Assembly (NCBI GenBank): GCA_937906495.1
Contig: CALCVT010000076.1
Span: 1-24,270 of the forward strand
Source: an uncultured Prevotella sp.
GTDB lineage: Bacteria; Bacteroidota; Bacteroidia; Bacteroidales; Bacteroidaceae
Reading direction: 5' to 3'
DNA: 24,270 nucleotides
The notes below the pieces were generated by a model. That model did no database searches. It worked only from the letters and a program-made list of their open reading frames with translations, and was not told the DNA's origin. This document shows positions 21,472 to 24,270 of this stretch, piece after piece. The stretch's first letter is position 1. The number at the start of each line of letters is the position of its first letter. The translations under genes and the position numbers were made by a program.

Positions 21472-24096
21472 ATGATATACCCCGAGAACTTTGAAAGGAA
21501 AATTGGTTTTTCCGACATACGCACCTTACTCAAAGGACGCTGCATGTCGTCACTCGGAACAGAGTGGGTTGACAAGCATCTGCAATTTTCGAGTTCCTAT
21601 CAAGAAGTGATGCAAGCATTGGCCGAAGCTGGTGAATTTGCACGCTTTTTGAGTATCGGCGATACCGAAATAGAAAGCGAATTCTTTGACGTACGCGAAG
21701 CTTTGATGCACGTACGTCCTGAACGCACCTATCTCGAGGAACTTGACCTCTTTAACCTCAAGCGCTCAATCTATACCGTTTTGGGTTATGTAAATGCCTT
21801 TACACAGACTACCGATGCCGATGAAAAGGCTTCTGCTAAATTTAAACAAACAAACGGAGTAGAGGGAGATAATGACGAAAATACATCCCCCCCATATACA
21901 TACCCCGCACTAGCTAAAATGGCTGAAGGCATAGCCACTTTTCCCGATATAATACGTCGGATAGACGAAGTGCTCAATAAATATGGCAAAGTGAAAGACA
22001 CGGCCTCTGCCGAACTCCTGTCATTGCGCCATCAGGTAGAGGTAACTGTGCGTAGCATATCGCATAGTTTGCGCTCCATCATTACAGAAGCACAGACCCT
22101 GGGATACATTGACCGCGATGTAGCGCCGACCATGCGCGATGGACGACTGGTTATCCCCGTGGCACCTGCATTGAAACGTAAAATTAAAGGCATCGTACAC
22201 GATGAGAGTGCTACCGGTAAAACCGTATTTATTGAACCGGCTGCTGTTGTAGAGGCTAACAACCGAATTCGCGAACTGCGGGCTGCTGAACGCCGCGAAA
22301 TCATTCGCATTTTACAAGAACTTACAGCGTACATCCGTCCCCATATCACAGATATTCTCAACTCGCTACACTTTTTGGCACATATTGACTATCTCCGTGC
22401 TCTCACTCTCTTCAGCGAATCGTTCGGAGCTATCATACCTTCGGTAAGTAACGAGCCCAAACTCGACTGGGTACAAGCCATTCACCCCTTACTACAACAA
22501 TCACTTGCCCGCCACGGAAGCAAAATGATTCCGCTCGACATCACCTTGCGTCATGAGCAACGTATCTTACTCATATCCGGACCTAACGCAGGTGGTAAAT
22601 CGGTATGCCTCAAAACTGCGGGCCTTTTGCAATACATGCTGCAATGCGGTATGCCAGTCCCCGTAGATGAACGTTCCAAACCAGGTATCTTCAGTGATAT
22701 ATTCATTGACATCGGTGATGAACAAAGTCTTGAAAACGACCTTTCTACTTACTCCTCTCACCTGCTCAACATGAAAGAAATGATGCGCCATGCCCGACAA
22801 CGCAGCCTGCTGCTTATCGACGAGTTTGGAGGAGGTACTGAACCACAAATTGGCGGAGCACTGGCCGAGGCTATTCTTAACCGATTTGTAAAAAATGCTA
22901 CCTATGGTATCATTACCACACACTACCAAAATCTTAAACATTTTGCAGATAACACAAAAGTAGTTGTGAACGGAGCTATGCTCTATGACAGAGCGCAAAT
23001 GCAACCACTGTTCATTCTGCAAACTGGCAATCCTGGCAGTTCGTTTGCTGTAGAAATTGCACGTAAAATAGGTATTCCCGAAGACGTTATACAATACGCC
23101 GCCGAACTTGTGGGACAAGACTACATCATGAGCGATAAGTACCTGCAGGATATCGTACGAGACAAAATGTATTGGGAGAATAGGCGCCGTAATATCCGAG
23201 CACGCGAAAAACAACTTGAGGATACCATGGCTAAATATGAGCGGGAAATGACAGACTTCCAGCAAGAGCGTCGTACCGTTATGGCACAAGCCAAAGCAGA
23301 AGCCAAACAATTGCTCGAACAATCGAACAAACAAATTGAAAATACCATCCGCTCCATTAGAGAGGCGCAAGCCGAAAAGGAACGAACCAAACAAGTGCGT
23401 GCCGAATTAGCTGAATTTAAAAGCAAAATTGAGGAAAATAATGAAGAGCAAGATCGCATAGCTCGTAAAATCGCTAAGATTCAGCGTCGACAACAACGTA
23501 AGGAATCGGGCGAAGGCAACGGAAAACAGCGTCATGCTGCCAACCAAGCAGCAGCTGCTGCTGCTCTGCGCGGAAATATGGGACCAGCACCACAAAATGC
23601 CCCAACCGCAACTAAACGAAACGGAACGTTTACACCGGGCGACTATGTACGCATCAAAGGACAAAACACTGTAGGACGCATCGAAAGCCTAAGCGGCCAA
23701 TCAGCAAAAGTGCTCTTTGGGATGATGTATACACAAGTAGCTCTGAAACGTCTAGAAGCAGCAGAAGCGCCTAAACCAGAGAACACCATAACAAAAGTTT
23801 CTACCTTTGTGAGCAAGGAGACACGCGACGCTATGTACGAAAAGAAACTGCACTTTAAGCCAGAAATAGATATACGCGGAATGCGCGTTGACGAGGCACT
23901 CTCTGCTATTGCTTATTTTGTAGACGATTCTATTCAATTGGAACAAACGCAGGTGCGCATTCTGCACGGAACGGGCACTGGTGCCTTGCGCGAACTAGTG
24001 AGAAATTACTTGAAAACTGTACCGGACGTACGTAAATTTCGCGATGAACATGTACAGTTTGGCGGCGCTGGCATCACGGTTATCGAACTGGCTTGA
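21472..24096 (+). CDS. mutS2: Endonuclease MutS2 with Smr domain
   Basis: 874 residues, slightly long for MutS2 (commonly about 780-830). The MutS-type core and ABC ATPase are intact: Walker A GPNAGGKS (370-377), the Q-loop/signature region DEQSLENDLSTYSSHLLNM, Walker B LLLIDEFGGGTEP and the switch histidine TTHYQNLK. There is no mismatch-binding domain I, as expected. A long coiled coil (~555-670), an Ala/Asn/Gln-rich linker and a KOW-like segment (TPGDYVRIKGQNTVGRIESL) lead to the Smr nuclease domain (~798-874: DIRGMRVDEAL, HGTGTGALRE at 832). MutS2 proteins suppress homologous recombination or rescue collided ribosomes, depending on species. An acidic insertion at ~120-142 accounts for part of the extra length. 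Start ATG 21472, no Shine-Dalgarno. Confidence 0.96.
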   Translation: MIYPENFERKIGFSDIRTLLKGRCMSSLGTEWVDKHLQFSSSYQEVMQALAEAGEFARFLSIGDTEIESEFFDVREALMHVRPERTYLEELDLFNLKRSIYTVLGYVNAFTQTTDADEKASAKFKQTNGVEGDNDENTSPPYTYPALAKMAEGIATFPDIIRRIDEVLNKYGKVKDTASAELLSLRHQVEVTVRSISHSLRSIITEAQTLGYIDRDVAPTMRDGRLVIPVAPALKRKIKGIVHDESATGKTVFIEPAAVVEANNRIRELRAAERREIIRILQELTAYIRPHITDILNSLHFLAHIDYLRALTLFSESFGAIIPSVSNEPKLDWVQAIHPLLQQSLARHGSKMIPLDITLRHEQRILLISGPNAGGKSVCLKTAGLLQYMLQCGMPVPVDERSKPGIFSDIFIDIGDEQSLENDLSTYSSHLLNMKEMMRHARQRSLLLIDEFGGGTEPQIGGALAEAILNRFVKNATYGIITTHYQNLKHFADNTKVVVNGAMLYDRAQMQPLFILQTGNPGSSFAVEIARKIGIPEDVIQYAAELVGQDYIMSDKYLQDIVRDKMYWENRRRNIRAREKQLEDTMAKYEREMTDFQQERRTVMAQAKAEAKQLLEQSNKQIENTIRSIREAQAEKERTKQVRAELAEFKSKIEENNEEQDRIARKIAKIQRRQQRKESGEGNGKQRHAANQAAAAAALRGNMGPAPQNAPTATKRNGTFTPGDYVRIKGQNTVGRIESLSGQSAKVLFGMMYTQVALKRLEAAEAPKPENTITKVSTFVSKETRDAMYEKKLHFKPEIDIRGMRVDEALSAIAYFVDDSIQLEQTQVRILHGTGTGALRELVRNYLKTVPDVRKFRDEHVQFGGAGITVIELA

Positions 24097-24193
24097 TACA
24101 CCCATCAGAAAGCAGGTCTACAATAACACATAGCGACTGCACTAAGAACAATTCAAACGGGCAATCATATACCAAAAAGAATTTTAGCTAGGG

Positions 24194-24212
24194 TTTAACT
24201 TGCAAAGTTAAA
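24194..24212. other. Small palindromic hairpin downstream of mutS2
   Basis: TTTAACTT (24194-24201) and AAGTTAAA (24205-24212) form a perfect 8-bp AT-rich hairpin with a 3-base loop, 98 bases after mutS2. No T-tract follows on the plus strand. The rest of 24097-24270 shows no gene. This may be a regulatory site for a gene to the right of the window. Confidence 0.25.
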
Positions 24213-24270
24213 AAGATTGGTTCTACCGTAATTAGTGTAAATTAACTATGCTCATATCCAGACCTCCGTA

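Noticed and set aside
22567..23394. 275-codon open frame antisense to mutS2
   Set aside because: Covers the MutS2 ATPase and coiled coil on the other strand; no independent support.
24203..24210. CAAAGTTA as a minus-strand -7 element after mutS2
   Set aside because: It is one half of a short palindrome, has no -33 box, and would drive transcription antisense to mutS2.

Overview
The window reads as ordinary chromosome of a Bacteroidota species, most likely order Bacteroidales and Prevotella-like (family level is inference). Three things support this. HtpG, MutS2 and ThiD are of Bacteroidales type. A complete Bacteroides aerotolerance (Bat) gene set is present. Promoter candidates match the Bacteroidota -7 element TAnnTTTG, and most genes lack Shine-Dalgarno sequences. 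I see no rRNA, tRNA, CRISPR array or intact insertion sequence.

Left part (1-2502, minus strand): the first 20 codons of fabD (malonyl-CoA:ACP transacylase) leave the window. Upstream is thiD (HMP/HMP-P kinase of thiamine synthesis), whose terminator abuts the fabD promoter. Next is a 349-residue protein of unknown function with its own promoter candidate.

Accessory patch (about 2500-3900, plus strand): small orphan genes. These are a 32-codon coding remnant, a 106-residue hypothetical, a 100-residue single-pass membrane protein with a good promoter and a very strong terminator, and a truncated frame whose first ~69 residues look like the start of a phage tail tape-measure protein. This is probably an eroded mobile-element or prophage scar.

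Middle (3918-11226, plus): a stand-alone B3/B4 (PheT-type tRNA-editing-like) protein is followed 43 bases later by a 986-residue protein joining two receiver-like domains to a PEP/pyruvate-binding ATP-grasp domain. Then come htpG (Hsp90) and a DUF1460 cell-wall amidase-like lipoprotein, each preceded by a clear terminator.

Right (11388-20509, plus): the Bat cluster runs MoxR AAA+ ATPase, DUF58 protein, a DUF4381-like membrane protein, BatA, BatB, BatC, BatD and BatE. The likely logic is a MoxR chaperone ATPase acting on membrane-anchored von Willebrand factor A (MIDAS) proteins, with TPR and Ig-like periplasmic partners in the envelope. A perfect 17-bp hairpin and a fresh TAnnTTTG promoter between batB and batC suggest two transcription units. 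A PAP2 phosphatase and mutS2 (21472-24096) close the window. A 12-bp inverted repeat spanning 105 bases and ending in seven T overlaps the mutS2 promoter.

I found no wholly unprecedented system. The least explained items are the receiver/ATP-grasp fusion beside the B3/B4 protein, a cytosolic helical module shared by the DUF4381-like protein and BatD, and the structured mutS2 leader.
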